Part shown: in pieces, positions 26,866-37,852 of the stretch | Layout of the letters: the number at the start of each line of letters is the position of its first letter | How positions within the stretch are numbered: position 1 is the stretch's first letter | NCBI RefSeq assembly: GCF_029267015.1 | Contig: NZ_JARIEA010000059.1 | Coordinates: forward strand, 93,214 to 157,213 | Length of the DNA: 64,000 bases | Direction of reading: 5' to 3' | Source: Sporosarcina ureae | Lineage (GTDB): Bacteria > Bacillota > Bacilli > Bacillales_A > Planococcaceae | Made by a program: the position numbers and the translations under genes | Notes under the pieces: model-generated | Told to the model about the DNA's origin: nothing | Seen by the model: the letters and a program-made list of their open reading frames with translations, nothing else | Databases searched by the model: none

Positions 26866-27654
26866 TTAGACTAGCACAAGTTCTGTAGATTCTGATGCAT
26901 CCGTATCATGCAAGTGGACAAATTCCCCTGCACGAATGCCGCAGTCTTCAAGGGTCTGTGCTACGCTCATGCGCGCCAAGTCTTTCATATTGTTATCCAA
27001 GCTAAGATGAGCTAAGTAAATATGCGATTCTTTTTGAGCAACCACTTCACTCATTGCAACGGCTGCATCTTCATTCGATACGTGGCCCACGTCACTTAAA
27101 ATACGACGCTTGATCGACCATGGGTAACGTCCCATCTGTAGCATACTGACATCGTGATTGCTTTCGAATACAAAGCTGTCAGCGCCTTGGATGTGGCCTT
27201 TCATACGATCGCTAACGTAGCCTGTGTCGGTGATGATTGCCAGTTTACGATCGCCTTCATTGAACGTATAGAACATCGGGTCTGCTGCGTCATGGGATAC
27301 AGCAAATGACTGGATATCCAGTGAACCAAATGTTTTCACCGTTTCCATGTCGAAATGGAAACGCTGATCAACAGGAATCTCTCCTACTAGTCCGTCCATC
27401 GCCTGCCACGTTTTTGCGTTGGCATAGATGGGTGTTTTATACTTCCGGGCGAGTACGCCAATTCCTTTAATATGATCACTGTGTTCATGTGTGACGAAAA
27501 TGCCGTCAATATGTTTCATCGAGCGATTGATCGATCCGAGCAAACCTTCAATTTTCTTACCGCTCATGCCGGCATCTACGAGAAAAGCATGCTCATCTGT
27601 CTCTATATATAACGAGTTGCCTGTACTGCCACTCGCCAAAATGCTAAATCGCAT
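26866..27654 (-). CDS. walJ: Metallo-beta-lactamase-fold hydrolase WalJ (YycJ)
   Basis: The 262-residue protein has the metallo-beta-lactamase zinc motif HEHSDH ([12 protein letters not shown]), further ligands in [10 protein letters not shown] and TDTGYVSD, and the late LAHLSLDNN. YycJ/WalJ is a 5'-exonuclease-like member of this fold and is linked to cell-wall and DNA repair processes. It is cytoplasmic and cotranscribed with walRKHI, 11 bases after walI. The ribosome site AGGAG precedes ATG 27654. Confidence 0.95.
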   Translation of the reverse strand: MRFSILASGSTGNSLYIETDEHAFLVDAGMSGKKIEGLLGSINRSMKHIDGIFVTHEHSDHIKGIGVLARKYKTPIYANAKTWQAMDGLVGEIPVDQRFHFDMETVKTFGSLDIQSFAVSHDAADPMFYTFNEGDRKLAIITDTGYVSDRMKGHIQGADSFVFESNHDVSMLQMGRYPWSIKRRILSDVGHVSNEDAAVAMSEVVAQKESHIYLAHLSLDNNMKDLARMSVAQTLEDCGIRAGEFVHLHDTDASESTELVLV

Positions 27655-27665
27655 GTAGAAAACTC

Positions 27666-28478
27666 CTATTCTATTTGTTCTTCTAACATATCCGATTGGA
27701 ACTCGATGACTTTTCCTTCAATCGCATTGACGAAGTGCTGTTCAATAGTTCCATCCTTCAATTTTACCTGAACATTCCACGTCGGTGCAAATACTTGCGT
27801 TTCTGTTAGCTGAACAAGTGTCGAATAACCTGATTTGACTTGCATGACAGTGGAATCCGGCTTCAATAAACTACGTGTAACAAGTGAAGAAACCGCATCA
27901 TCTTGTGATAGTAAATTCTTTTTCTGATTAAAGCTTGAGAACTCGTCGAGCATACGCTGCTCGTAATGTGTAACTTTTCCGTCCTTATCCCAGTGCATGA
28001 TGAGCATGGCATTGGGACTGTAAAAGATGGTTTCATTCTTGACTTGTTGGAAGAATACAGCATTCTGGTCTTCTTCGTTTACATCCCATAGCACGTAATC
28101 TTCTCCTTTGAGCACATACTTCCCCAAGAACTCTTCAAAATTGTATTCGCCTTTGTCATCGATCACTTTAACAGACTTTTTCATATGGGACAGTAACCGC
28201 GATTCTTCGACTAAGACGAACGATTGATTAGTTAGTTTCTTCAAATCATCATTCGAGAATGTTACGACATGCGCGGAAAGATACGATACTTCTTTTTTAG
28301 TAAAGGGAATTGGTTCGTACGTAATATTTTCCAACCTCAAAGTATCTTCCACGGAAGTTTTACCGAGAACCTGCATATTTCCCACGTCTAATTGCCGATC
28401 TAGATAGAGCCAATACAAGAAGACGTTCAGAATGGAAAAGACAATGATAAAAATGGTTTTAGTTCTATTCCAATCCAA
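27666..28478 (-). CDS. walI: WalK regulator WalI (YycI)
   Basis: The 270-residue protein has one N-terminal membrane helix ([20 protein letters not shown]...) and an extracellular domain, the topology of YycI. It forms a complex with WalH and WalK and tunes WalK kinase activity. The start is TTG 28478, overlapping the end of walH by 14 bases, with GGGGGTGG upstream. Identity rests on topology and the conserved gene order. Confidence 0.94.
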   Translation of the reverse strand: MDWNRTKTIFIIVFSILNVFLYWLYLDRQLDVGNMQVLGKTSVEDTLRLENITYEPIPFTKKEVSYLSAHVVTFSNDDLKKLTNQSFVLVEESRLLSHMKKSVKVIDDKGEYNFEEFLGKYVLKGEDYVLWDVNEEDQNAVFFQQVKNETIFYSPNAMLIMHWDKDGKVTHYEQRMLDEFSSFNQKKNLLSQDDAVSSLVTRSLLKPDSTVMQVKSGYSTLVQLTETQVFAPTWNVQVKLKDGTIEQHFVNAIEGKVIEFQSDMLEEQIE

Positions 28479-29796
28479 TCATGCCACCCCCTTGCAATTC
28501 TTCCGGAGCGAAGCGTAACCAGTTATCTTTAATCAGGTAATACCAGCAAGGTTCTAAAACAATCAATTCTTGCTCGACGTCTTGAATCATATAATAGCCC
28601 GGTGTGATTTCTTCAATTAAGTCAAAATCTACCTCTTGCGATTCACGCAATGCTTCCGCTACTTCCACTCCTGAGGGCAATTCGTTCTGTTTCGACTCGA
28701 TTTTTAAGTCCAATTTGTAATAAGGTCGAATATATTTGAACACACGGCCATTTCCCCACGTTTCCGTAATTTCATTCGTGCCGGATTGATCGCTAAAAAC
28801 AGGTAAGCCGTCGACGTATAGCTGGAACCGGACGTAACGAGATATCGGATTCATATAGGCATATCGAAATTCATCCGTCCAACCACCATGCTCATTAATG
28901 AAATCTATTGTATTCAACAGCAATTCAGATGGTATCGCAATTTCCTGACTTTCTACAGCAGGCATGACATAATTTAATCTTTTAATTTCAGTGTCGATAT
29001 TCAAGAATGCATGATCATCCCCATACTCTTCATGCGTTGCATCCACTTGATTACGCCGAACTGCATTATTAGATTCACTGAACAAAGCATCGCGGAATTT
29101 ATTTGGATTGATTTCTTCCTGAATATACGTATTGCGCGCAATCGTCACAGGATCATTCGGTACAGCTAGAAACGATGCATTGCCACGGTCAATTTCTGCA
29201 TATTCATCAAATGATTGGCCTACATCTATTACATTGCGTAGAAAATTTGTTTTATTCGGTAGCGTCACTTGTATCTTATAATGCAGACCGCTTACCTCAC
29301 TTAACAAGTGAACGACTGGCGCTTGCGTGGATTGACTCCAGTCGACCACTAGACGATTAAAGGTCGCTTCAGGGATATTGGCGTCATCAACTAGCAATAC
29401 ATTGTCATAGACGAGCATAGGTACCTCACCTGGAAAGTACAGTGTCATTTGACTAGGTTGACGAAGGATTTGTGCAATCTCGAACTTATTCATTTTTTGA
29501 CTCACCAACTGTAGTTCAGACATTTCCCATGAATTAATTTCATTCAGAATGGTATCCATCTTTTCTACGTCCACAGAGCCCAATACTTGATCTTTTAAAT
29601 TGGTAATCATTTTATACGGTTTAATAATCTCATCAATCGTTTTCTTTTCGGAAATGGAGATATCAACAGTCTGCACTTGTTCCATCGGTTCATAATTCGG
29701 CGAATAATTCCAGACTGCAATAGTGAACAACACGCTCAGCGAGACGAGCAACAGTAATACAATGGATTTAATTGGTTCAATATACTTCAATCCCAC
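28465..29796 (-). CDS. walH: WalK regulator WalH (YycH)
   Basis: The 443-residue protein has a short cytoplasmic N-terminus, one membrane helix (about 11-28) and a long extracellular domain containing the YycH pattern QILRQPSQMTLYFPGEVPML and LNTIDFINEHGGWTDEFRY. It binds WalI and the WalK kinase. GTG 29796 follows GAGGATGGTGA and overlaps the end of walK by 10 bases, so they are translated as a unit. Confidence 0.94.
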   Translation of the reverse strand: MGLKYIEPIKSIVLLLLVSLSVLFTIAVWNYSPNYEPMEQVQTVDISISEKKTIDEIIKPYKMITNLKDQVLGSVDVEKMDTILNEINSWEMSELQLVSQKMNKFEIAQILRQPSQMTLYFPGEVPMLVYDNVLLVDDANIPEATFNRLVVDWSQSTQAPVVHLLSEVSGLHYKIQVTLPNKTNFLRNVIDVGQSFDEYAEIDRGNASFLAVPNDPVTIARNTYIQEEINPNKFRDALFSESNNAVRRNQVDATHEEYGDDHAFLNIDTEIKRLNYVMPAVESQEIAIPSELLLNTIDFINEHGGWTDEFRYAYMNPISRYVRFQLYVDGLPVFSDQSGTNEITETWGNGRVFKYIRPYYKLDLKIESKQNELPSGVEVAEALRESQEVDFDLIEEITPGYYMIQDVEQELIVLEPCWYYLIKDNWLRFAPEELQGGGMIGLE

Positions 29797-31610
29797 TCAC
29801 CATCCTCTTGTTGTTCAAACGGAAGCTTGAAGAAGATGGTTGTCCCTTTCCCTTCTTCACTCTGCGCCCAAATCTCTCCTTTATGCGCTACAATCATTTC
29901 CTTAGCGATTGCAAGACCGAGACCGGTTCCGCCCAGTGCACGTGATCGCGCACGATCGGCACGATAGAAACGATCGAAGATTCGATTGACATTAGATTTT
30001 GGAATACCCATTCCATCATCTGAAATCATCACTTTAATATAATCGCCCGAGACGGTTACACCGAAGCGTACTTCGCCGCCATCTGGTGAATATTTCAAGG
30101 CATTAGAAATAATGTTGTCTAACACTTGTGTTAACTTATCTGTATCGATCTCTACAAATAAACTACTTGAATACAGATTTCGTGTGAATCGGACATTTTG
30201 CGACTTCGAGAATTCAAAACGCTCTATAACCGCATTGAAGAATCGGTTAAATTCTACCCATTCTTTATTCAATTCGTATTCTTTACTATCCATACGTGAT
30301 AGTTTCAACAAGTCATTGACGAGACGGATCATTCGCTCCGTTTCATTTTGCGTGACACGTAAGAAGTTCGGTGCAATTTCTTCGTTTCGCCAAGCACCCT
30401 CCGCTAATGCATCCAGATAACTTCGCATGGTTGTGAGCGGTGTACGTAATTCATGAGAAACGTTCGATACGAATTCACGACGTTCCATATCAATCTTTTC
30501 TTGCTCTGTATTGTCATGCAATACGATGATCAAGCCGTTGACGAACCCCGTTTCACGCTGCGTGACGGAGATTGTCGCTCGCAAAATGTACGCTTGGTCT
30601 TCTGTACTGAAGTCGAGTGGAATAGATTCTTTCATTTGAATTAATTCTTCAAATGTATATTCCTCATCAATACCTAGAATACTGGCGATTGGTCGATTAA
30701 TCACAAGATCATTCGTTACACCAAGCATTTGTAGGGCAGAGTCGTTAATCAGGCTCACCCGTCCTTTACGATCGGTTGAAATGACTCCGTCTGTCATATT
30801 TTCCAGAACAGATGCCAATTTCCGCCTTTCGCTCTCAGTAGTGGATTGCGATTCTTGCAGCTGGTTAGTTAAGTGATTAAATGCGATGGCCAGCTGACCC
30901 ATCTCATCCGTTCCATACACTTTAACCTTTCGGGTGAAGTTCCCTTTCGCCATTGCCTGTGCCTGTCTCCGCATGTCTGAAATAGGTCGGGTGAATGCTC
31001 TTGCAATGAAGATCCCTACTATGATCGTAATGATGAGAGATACGGCTGCTGACCCCGCCAATATTCGATTGATTTCTTCAATTTGCTTGAAGACTGATTC
31101 GATATTGGCTTCTACATAGAGTGATCCTATAATTTCATTGCCATTTTCAATCGGTTGGGCTAACGAAAGTACACGATTATGTGACTTTGGATCAAGCGTG
31201 ATGATGTCTTTTATACTCCCTGATGTAATGGACTTACGCACATTATCATTAGTTGAATGTTGGCCAACTTTCATCTGATTTTCGTATGAAGTTGTAGCCA
31301 AAATTCGATATTTGGAGTTGATGACACGTATTTCAATAATATCATCCGAAGTGAATTCGACTAAGACATCTTTTAAACTTTGTTCAAGTGTGACGTCGTT
31401 ATCACTTCGCTTTTTTATGAGTTCTTCTTTTACACTGAACTCGACTAAATTCATCCGGTCTACAATCGAATTCGTAAAATTATCTTTTAGTGTTTGTTCC
31501 AGTTCACGAGCAAAATATAACCCAATAATCTGCATAGACACAAGAATAAGCAAGACATAGATCAAGACAAATTTGACTTGAATCGATCGAAAAAAACCTA
31601 CCTTATGCAT
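29787..31610 (-). CDS. walK: Essential sensor histidine kinase WalK
   Basis: The 607-residue kinase has two membrane helices (about 12-32 and 183-203) flanking an extracellular PAS/Cache domain, then HAMP (about 204-256), a cytoplasmic PAS (about 262-370), the H-box FVSNVSHELRTPL (His near 387), and an ATPase domain with NIISNALKYSPDGG, DDGMGIP and GTGLGLAIAKEM. With WalR it controls cell-wall hydrolases and is essential in Firmicutes. ATG 31610 lies 6 bases past the walR stop with CAGGAG before it. Confidence 0.97.
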   Translation of the reverse strand: MHKVGFFRSIQVKFVLIYVLLILVSMQIIGLYFARELEQTLKDNFTNSIVDRMNLVEFSVKEELIKKRSDNDVTLEQSLKDVLVEFTSDDIIEIRVINSKYRILATTSYENQMKVGQHSTNDNVRKSITSGSIKDIITLDPKSHNRVLSLAQPIENGNEIIGSLYVEANIESVFKQIEEINRILAGSAAVSLIITIIVGIFIARAFTRPISDMRRQAQAMAKGNFTRKVKVYGTDEMGQLAIAFNHLTNQLQESQSTTESERRKLASVLENMTDGVISTDRKGRVSLINDSALQMLGVTNDLVINRPIASILGIDEEYTFEELIQMKESIPLDFSTEDQAYILRATISVTQRETGFVNGLIIVLHDNTEQEKIDMERREFVSNVSHELRTPLTTMRSYLDALAEGAWRNEEIAPNFLRVTQNETERMIRLVNDLLKLSRMDSKEYELNKEWVEFNRFFNAVIERFEFSKSQNVRFTRNLYSSSLFVEIDTDKLTQVLDNIISNALKYSPDGGEVRFGVTVSGDYIKVMISDDGMGIPKSNVNRIFDRFYRADRARSRALGGTGLGLAIAKEMIVAHKGEIWAQSEEGKGTTIFFKLPFEQQEDGEWD

Positions 31611-31616
31611 AGTGGT

Positions 31617-32327
31617 TTACTCCTGTTCCGGATCGCGTAAGTAATAGCCTACACCGCGTCTTGTAACAATCCAGCTTGGATGGCTTGGTGTATCTTCAAT
31701 CTTTTCACGAAGGCGTCGAATCGTTACATCAACAGTTCGTACATCACCGAAATAATCATAGCCCCATACAGTTTGTAGTAAGTGTTCACGTGTCATTACC
31801 TGACCAATATGTTTTGCCAAGTAATACAGTAATTCAAATTCACGATGTGTTAGTTCAATTGTAGTACCACGCTTTTGAACGAAGTATGCGTCAGGTTGGA
31901 TGACCAGTTGTCCTACAGTTATATCGTTCGTTTCTTCTTCCTGGTCCTCTGCGATCGTTCTTGCATGACGACGCAAGTTAGCCTTTACGCGGGCAATTAA
32001 TTCTCTTGTTCCGAACGGCTTGGTTACATAATCGTCTGCACCTAGCTCAAGCCCTAAAACCTTATCAATCTCCGAGTCCTTTGCAGTCAGCATGATGATA
32101 GGGAAATCATGTTTTTTCCGTACTTCTCTACACACCTCCATGCCGTCGCGTTTAGGCAGCATAATATCTAGAAGCATTAGGTCTGGCTGGATTTCTTCTA
32201 CGCGATTAATGGCGTCTTCACCGTCGTATGCGCAAAAGACATTGAAGCCCTCCTTTTTCAGATTGAATTCTATAATGTCTGCGATGGGTTTTTCATCGTC
32301 TACAATAAATATTGTTTTATTTTGCAT
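31617..32327 (-). CDS. walR: Essential response regulator WalR
   Basis: The 236-residue OmpR-family protein has a receiver domain with VDDEKP, phosphorylated Asp in [13 protein letters not shown] and Lys in [12 protein letters not shown], then a winged-helix domain with [23 protein letters not shown] and [14 protein letters not shown]. It is the partner of WalK. ATG 32327 is chosen because AAAGGA lies about 7 bases upstream; an in-frame TTG at 32357 would be within the leader. It is the first gene of the wal operon. Confidence 0.97.
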   Translation of the reverse strand: MQNKTIFIVDDEKPIADIIEFNLKKEGFNVFCAYDGEDAINRVEEIQPDLMLLDIMLPKRDGMEVCREVRKKHDFPIIMLTAKDSEIDKVLGLELGADDYVTKPFGTRELIARVKANLRRHARTIAEDQEEETNDITVGQLVIQPDAYFVQKRGTTIELTHREFELLYYLAKHIGQVMTREHLLQTVWGYDYFGDVRTVDVTIRRLREKIEDTPSHPSWIVTRRGVGYYLRDPEQE

Positions 32328-32526
32328 GATTTTTTCCTTTCTAGCCATAATTGGCAATGAATTTTAAACGTTGTACACTTATACAGCACAACGAACACTT
32401 AACGATCTTTTCTATGGGTACAACCTTATTCTAAAGCTGAAATATATCATTCCATATCCTTTAACTCTATCATGATTTGTGTGAATTCGCACTTTTTCAG
32501 ATAGGGGTGGCTAGCTTGGAACAATG

Positions 32527-32577
32527 AAAAAACAGCGCGCTCTTCCTACAGTCGTAGAAGAAGAGCGTGCTGTTTTA
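32527..32577 (-). terminator. Terminator of dnaB
   Basis: A long stem pairs AAACAGCGCGCTCTTC with its near-perfect complement (about 32528-32544 and 32558-32575), overlapping the dnaB stop. A U-rich tail follows on the minus strand. The 32328-32526 gap to walR holds only this and an unmarked promoter region; no purA is present. Confidence 0.8.
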
Positions 32578-33933
32578 TTCGTAAGACGGAGGTGATTCAT
32601 GCTGACTCCAGTCAATATTAAGGAATTTATTGTATTCCTTTGCAAATGCCAAGGTGACAGTACCAGTTGGGCCGTTACGTTGCTTGGCAATAATGATTTC
32701 AATCATGTTTTGCATTTCAGTTTCTTTATCATAGTAGTCTTCCCGGTAGAGGAAGGAGACGATATCGGCATCTTGCTCAATACTTCCAGATTCTCGAAGA
32801 TCGGACATCATAGGTCGCTTATCTTGGCGTTGCTCTACTCCCCGTGATAGCTGAGATAGTGCGATGACTGGAATTTTCAATTCACGTGCCAAGGCTTTCA
32901 ATGAACGGGAGATCTCAGATACTTCTTGCTGACGGTTATCACTGCCACGTCCGCTTCCCATGATCAGCTGCAAATAGTCAATCATGATCATACCTAGACC
33001 GTGCTCTTGTTGAAGTCGTCTGCATTTTGAACGTATTTCATTGATACGAATACCTGGACTGTCATCAATGAAAATACCCGCATTGGACAACGATCCCATC
33101 GCCATAGTCAGCTTGCGCCAGTCATCGGCTTCAAGGTTCCCTGTACGAAGCACTTGCGCATCAATGTTTCCTTCTGCACAGAGCATACGCATAACGAGCT
33201 GTTCGGCTCCCATCTCGAGACTAAAAATCGCAACATTTTCATCTGTCTTGGTTGCCACGTTTTGCGCCACGTTCAACGCAAACGCAGTCTTACCGACGGA
33301 AGGACGAGCCGCCACGATGATCAAGTCATTACGTTGGAAGCCTGCCGTAATCTTATCCAAGTCACGGAATCCGGTTGGGATACCCGTTACATCACCTTTA
33401 CGTGTATGCAATAATTCAATATTGTCATACGTCTCTACTAGTACATCTTTAATATGACGGAAGTCACCTGCGTTTTTTCGATTGGATACTTCCATCATTT
33501 TCTTCTCGGCTTCACCAAGTAAGGCTTCTACTTCGTCTTCCCGGGTGTAGCCATCTTCCACAATATCAGTTGCAACGCGAATCAATCTGCGCAACAAAGC
33601 TTTTTCTTCCACTATATTTGCATAATAGACAATGTTTGCTGCAGTCGGAACCGCGTTGGCAAGCTCTGTAATATACGAAATGCCTCCGACGTCTTCGAGC
33701 TCATTTTTCACTTTGAGCTCTTCGGCGATTGTCACCAAATCGACTGGTTGACCTCTGTCGTTCAATACAAGCATGGTTTCGAAAATCTTTTTATGCGCGA
33801 CCCGATAAAAATCTTCCGGCAACAATATTTCAGATGCGGTAATCAGTACCTGTGGCTCTAAAAATATTGCCCCAAGAACTGACTGCTCTGCTTCGTTGTT
33901 ATGCGGAGGTGTGCGCTCGATCATCTGGTTCAA
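32575..33933 (-). CDS. dnaB: Replicative DNA helicase DnaB (DnaC of Bacillus)
   Basis: The 452-residue helicase has an N-terminal DnaB domain (about 8-110) and a RecA-like motor with Walker A AARPSVGKTAFALNV, Walker B IMIDYLQLI and the arginine finger region KRPMMSDLRESG. Hexameric, it unwinds DNA at the fork. It lies after rplI and gdpP in the conserved order and ends in a strong terminator. Confidence 0.97.
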   Translation of the reverse strand: MNQMIERTPPHNNEAEQSVLGAIFLEPQVLITASEILLPEDFYRVAHKKIFETMLVLNDRGQPVDLVTIAEELKVKNELEDVGGISYITELANAVPTAANIVYYANIVEEKALLRRLIRVATDIVEDGYTREDEVEALLGEAEKKMMEVSNRKNAGDFRHIKDVLVETYDNIELLHTRKGDVTGIPTGFRDLDKITAGFQRNDLIIVAARPSVGKTAFALNVAQNVATKTDENVAIFSLEMGAEQLVMRMLCAEGNIDAQVLRTGNLEADDWRKLTMAMGSLSNAGIFIDDSPGIRINEIRSKCRRLQQEHGLGMIMIDYLQLIMGSGRGSDNRQQEVSEISRSLKALARELKIPVIALSQLSRGVEQRQDKRPMMSDLRESGSIEQDADIVSFLYREDYYDKETEMQNMIEIIIAKQRNGPTGTVTLAFAKEYNKFLNIDWSQHESPPSYE

Positions 33934-33948
33934 GCTATTATCTCCTTA

Positions 33949-34395
33949 TCATTCTTCAGTAACATGCACTTTAAGTGTAGCTGTTACATCAGGGTGCAAT
34001 TTGATCGGAACATTTGTAAAGCCAAGTGCACGGATTGGCTCAGGTAATTCCATCTTACGGCGGTCAACTTTAATTTTGTTTTGCTTTTCCAATGCTTGTC
34101 CAATTTGTTTGGACGTAATAGAACCAAATAGACGACCGTCTTCGCCAGTTTTAGCCTGTAGCTCTACAGTCAATTTTTCAACTTGCTCTTTTAATTCTTT
34201 AGCTTCTGCCAACTCTGCAGCTGCATCTTTCTTCTGGCGTTCCTTCTGACCTTGCAACTTACTTAAGTTACCTGGCGTTGCTTCAACCGCAACATTATTT
34301 TTCAATAAAAAGTTTTGTGCGTAGCCTGTTGAAACCTCTTTCACTTCACCTTTTTTGCCTTTTCCTTTAACGTCCTTCAAAAAAATAACTTTCAT
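33949..34395 (-). CDS. rplI: Ribosomal protein bL9
   Basis: The 148-residue protein shows the bL9 N-terminal domain [20 protein letters not shown], the long connecting helix and the C-terminal RNA-binding domain. It belongs to the 50S subunit. Its ATG overlaps the gdpP stop by one base (TAATG), so translation is coupled, and dnaB follows after 15 bases. Confidence 0.98.
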   Translation of the reverse strand: MKVIFLKDVKGKGKKGEVKEVSTGYAQNFLLKNNVAVEATPGNLSKLQGQKERQKKDAAAELAEAKELKEQVEKLTVELQAKTGEDGRLFGSITSKQIGQALEKQNKIKVDRRKMELPEPIRALGFTNVPIKLHPDVTATLKVHVTEE

Positions 34396-36368
34396 TATTC
34401 ATTTCCCCTCTCTACGTATTGATCTAGTGTATTCTTCAACATAATTATAGCTTCATCTATTGTATCTACACTTAATTGGCAGGCCGCATTTGTTAAGTGA
34501 CCGCCACCACCCAGATCTTCCATTATGACTTGAACATTCAACTCGCCCAATGAGCGGGCGCTGACACCAATTTTCCCATCATCACGCTTCGCGATGACAA
34601 ATGACGCTGAGATGCCTTGCATCGTTAGAAGGATATCTGCTGTTTGAGCAATCAGTACGGAGCTGTGTACAACGTCCTCTTGCCCTTTCGCAATCGCAAT
34701 ATCTCCATTCCCTGCAAATTCAACGGTTTCAATCAGTTTTGAACGTTCAATATATGTCGTGATGTCTTCTTTCAATAAACGTTGCACTAGTATCGTGTCT
34801 GCACCATGCGTTCGCAAATAGGAAGCAGCTTCGAATGTCCTAGCACCCGTTCTAAGTGTGAAACTTTTCGTATCCACCACAATCCCTGCAAGCATGGCAG
34901 TGGATTCCAGCATCGTCAACTTTTCGTTTTTCGGCTGATACTCGAGCAATTCAGTCACAAGTTCCGCCGTAGAAGACGCGTAAGGCTCCATATAGACGAG
35001 CACAGTATTACTGATAAACTCTTCACCGCGTCGATGGTGGTCGATCAATACGACTTTCTGCGCCTTCTCCAGCACACGTTCTTCAATAACCATGCTCGGC
35101 TTATGCGTATCGACTATAACGACTAACGAACGCTCTGTCATCAATTCCAATGCTTCTTCAGGCATTAACATATGATCATATAGTTCTTCATCTTGCTGTA
35201 CTTCATCCATCAGACGACTGACACTGGCATCGAGCTGATCAAAATTAACGACAACATATCCTTCTACACCGTTCATGCGTGCCATCTTGCGTACACCGAT
35301 TGATGCACCGATCGCATCCATGTCCGGCATTTTATGACCCATAACAAAGACGCGGTCACTATCCTGGATTAAATCACGTAAAGCATGTGAGATAACGCGT
35401 GCACGCACACGCGTACGTTTTTCTACAGGGTTTGTTTTACCCCCATAGAATTTCAGTTTTCCATCATGGTGTTTAATTGCTACTTGATCTCCGCCACGAC
35501 CTAGAACCAAGTCAAGACTCGACTGTGCAAGCTCTCCAAGCTCTGTAAGCGACGTTGTTCCCGTACCTACCCCAATACTCATCGTAAGAGGTACACTATG
35601 TTTAGACGTGTTCTCGCGAATCGTATCAAGCAATGCAAACTTGGTTCTTTCCAATTGTTCAAGCGTTCCTTCGTTAAAGACAGCTAAAAAGCGTTCAGAT
35701 GATATTCGTTTAACAAATACTCCATACTCATCCGCCCATTGATTAACTAATGACGTAACGAGGGAGTTCATCTGACTTCGTGTTTGATCATCCATCGTCT
35801 GAGATAGTTCATCATAGTTATCAACCAATAGAATTCCGATTGTCGTTCTATCAGCATAATAAAGAGATTGAATCTTTACGCGCTCCGTTACGTCAAATAA
35901 ATAGAGTAACTTTTCTTCTGGCTTATAGTACACACGATAGGAGCGATCATTTAATACGATAACGTCTTGCTCACTGTCTTCTTTAATTACTTGACGGAAT
36001 GATTCGTTCATCTCGTAAAGTTGTGATCCAATCCAAGTTTTGTCTGGATAGATAGAGCTTATAAATGGGTTGATCCATTCAATTAATTGCTTATCATTTA
36101 GCAAGATAATCCCAATGGGTAATTCCAGTAACGCTTCTTCTCCTACCTTTTTCATTCGATAGGATAGGGTTTCAATATACTTCTCGGTTTCCAGATAGCT
36201 ATCATTTTCAACTTTCCAAGCAACCCCAAGTGCGAGCGCATAGGCGAGCGCAAAAAACAGGCCGACCCAAAAGTTCAATAGCATCAGGAGTACAGAACCT
36301 ACTCCGCCAAGAAGTGATAAGATGGCTAGCGGAATCCGTATCGCTCGTTTTTTGTAAAATATATTCAC
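34395..36368 (-). CDS. gdpP: Cyclic-di-AMP phosphodiesterase GdpP (YybT)
   Basis: The 657-residue membrane protein has two N-terminal helices (about 10-52), a degenerate PAS (about 85-150), a modified GGDEF (about 170-300), DHH (about 340-500) with [14 protein letters not shown] and [10 protein letters not shown], and DHHA1 (about 580-650) with [13 protein letters not shown]. It hydrolyses c-di-AMP, setting cell-wall and potassium signalling. GTG 36368 follows GGAGATGAG. It sits between yybS and rplI as in Bacillus. Confidence 0.96.
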   Translation of the reverse strand: MNIFYKKRAIRIPLAILSLLGGVGSVLLMLLNFWVGLFFALAYALALGVAWKVENDSYLETEKYIETLSYRMKKVGEEALLELPIGIILLNDKQLIEWINPFISSIYPDKTWIGSQLYEMNESFRQVIKEDSEQDVIVLNDRSYRVYYKPEEKLLYLFDVTERVKIQSLYYADRTTIGILLVDNYDELSQTMDDQTRSQMNSLVTSLVNQWADEYGVFVKRISSERFLAVFNEGTLEQLERTKFALLDTIRENTSKHSVPLTMSIGVGTGTTSLTELGELAQSSLDLVLGRGGDQVAIKHHDGKLKFYGGKTNPVEKRTRVRARVISHALRDLIQDSDRVFVMGHKMPDMDAIGASIGVRKMARMNGVEGYVVVNFDQLDASVSRLMDEVQQDEELYDHMLMPEEALELMTERSLVVIVDTHKPSMVIEERVLEKAQKVVLIDHHRRGEEFISNTVLVYMEPYASSTAELVTELLEYQPKNEKLTMLESTAMLAGIVVDTKSFTLRTGARTFEAASYLRTHGADTILVQRLLKEDITTYIERSKLIETVEFAGNGDIAIAKGQEDVVHSSVLIAQTADILLTMQGISASFVIAKRDDGKIGVSARSLGELNVQVIMEDLGGGGHLTNAACQLSVDTIDEAIIMLKNTLDQYVERGNE

Positions 36369-36379
36369 TGTCTCATCTC

Positions 36380-37318
36380 CTACGCTCTCTTGTCTTTATC
36401 TATCCATGTACGAATGTTAATGGCGATATCCAAAACACCTAGCATAACGGTGAAGGGACTTAGGAACATGGCAAATAACGTAGCCAGCACATTGACGATC
36501 AATGGAAGCTTCATCTTGCGCAATGCATAATAAATCAACGCCAAACCTTGTAAGAAGAATAAGAATCTAAAGATGAGAATGGCATTTGCCTCCATTAGAT
36601 AAAATGTCGTTCCTTGTTCTGGTTGCGATAAGATGGAAATCAATAGCAACACCAGATAGGCTACTACCGTTGCAAATGGCAGGCGCATGTTAAGGAAAGA
36701 GGCAAATTTAGGAACTTCAAAACGTAGACGTTTTGCAACTGCTAAGATGGGCATGATAAATAGATAAGCCACCACGAAGGTAGATAAAATAAACAGCGAA
36801 GGCACAATGGTTTGATAATACGTAAACGCCTCTGCCACAGTCCGCTCCATATCCTTCGTTGAATTTCCCATTCCAGAGAGTATTACAAACGCTTCTTGCT
36901 GTATAGCTTCAAATTGTTGTAGCAACTGTTCAATCGGATTAATTTTCATGAACCAGACAGTACCGAGATACAATAAGCTTAATGAGATGAGCAACGTGAC
37001 GCCTGTTGCCATAAATACATAAAGCTTTGTCTTACCTGTCCGAACAGTATCACCAATTATGAATCCAACTGCGCTCAATACAATCGCTGCTGGGATGGAA
37101 AGAAATCCGCCAATCAATAATGTGATAAGCCATGTACACATAGCAACCATCAGCGTGGAGACTCGGTCATAACGCAAACGATAAATCGTAATGGGCAATG
37201 GAACTAGCAATATTGTCAATAATCCAAGTAATGGCACGTACAAAGTCATTGCCAGTAATATGGCGAAGAGTGCTACCATCATCGCACCATACGTAATTCT
37301 ACTTGCTTGATCTTGCAT
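36380..37318 (-). CDS. yybS: DUF2232 membrane protein YybS
   Basis: The 312-residue polytopic protein has about eight helices, and its position directly upstream of gdpP identifies YybS. It resembles ECF-type S components (PF09991) but no substrate is known. ATG 37318 follows TTGAGGCG. It is the first gene of the run toward dnaB. Confidence 0.9.
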   Translation of the reverse strand: MQDQASRITYGAMMVALFAILLAMTLYVPLLGLLTILLVPLPITIYRLRYDRVSTLMVAMCTWLITLLIGGFLSIPAAIVLSAVGFIIGDTVRTGKTKLYVFMATGVTLLISLSLLYLGTVWFMKINPIEQLLQQFEAIQQEAFVILSGMGNSTKDMERTVAEAFTYYQTIVPSLFILSTFVVAYLFIMPILAVAKRLRFEVPKFASFLNMRLPFATVVAYLVLLLISILSQPEQGTTFYLMEANAILIFRFLFFLQGLALIYYALRKMKLPLIVNVLATLFAMFLSPFTVMLGVLDIAINIRTWIDKDKRA

Positions 37319-37523
37319 ATTTACGCCTCAATTCATTCATTGCTTCTTTGCCGCCAATCCATAATTAGGGGGACAAAGTGTTACATTCCTTAATTCATAT
37401 AAAGCTACAATCATCCTTTTAATTGTATCACGATTCGACGTGAAATCAAAAATACAGGTAGTTGCCGTTTCCAGTAAAGTGGATATGTAGTGAATGATCT
37501 ACTAATGCATTTCTGCATAAATA

Positions 37524-37566
37524 AAAAACCACCACTGACTGAGTAACTCAGTCAGTGGTGGTTTAT
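37524..37566 (-). terminator. Terminator of the rpsF-ssb-rpsR operon
   Basis: A very long perfect palindrome (37526-37544 with 37546-37564) centred near 37545 lies just after rpsR and is followed by T residues on the minus strand. Confidence 0.88.
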
Positions 37567-37569
37567 ATA

Positions 37570-37806
37570 TTACCGCTCTTCAGATACGAACGGAAGAAGT
37601 GCCATGATGCGTGCACGTTTGATTGCTACCGTCAATTTACGTTGGTATTTAGCGCTTGTACCAGTAACTCGACGAGGCAACATCTTTCCGCGCTCAGAGA
37701 TAAACTTCTTCAACAAATCTACATCTTTATAGTCGATGTATGTAATGTGGTTAGAAGTAAAGTAGCAAACCTTACGGCGTTTGCGACCTCCACGACGTGG
37801 TGCCAT
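37570..37806 (-). CDS. rpsR: Ribosomal protein bS18
   Basis: The 78-residue protein shows the S18 signature: a basic N-terminus [38 protein letters not shown] and [19 protein letters not shown]. It is a 30S subunit protein that pairs with S6. It is the last gene of the rpsF-ssb-rpsR operon; a terminator follows immediately. Confidence 0.98.
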   Translation of the reverse strand: MAPRRGGRKRRKVCYFTSNHITYIDYKDVDLLKKFISERGKMLPRRVTGTSAKYQRKLTVAIKRARIMALLPFVSEER

Positions 37807-37852
37807 AATTGTTGTCCTCCTTCCTATTTACGTTATCAAGTGAACCGTTCTA

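Noticed and set aside
33536..33549. Second Noc-binding site (TTCCCGGGTG in dnaB)
   Set aside because: Only the core is shared; the outer positions fail the palindrome.
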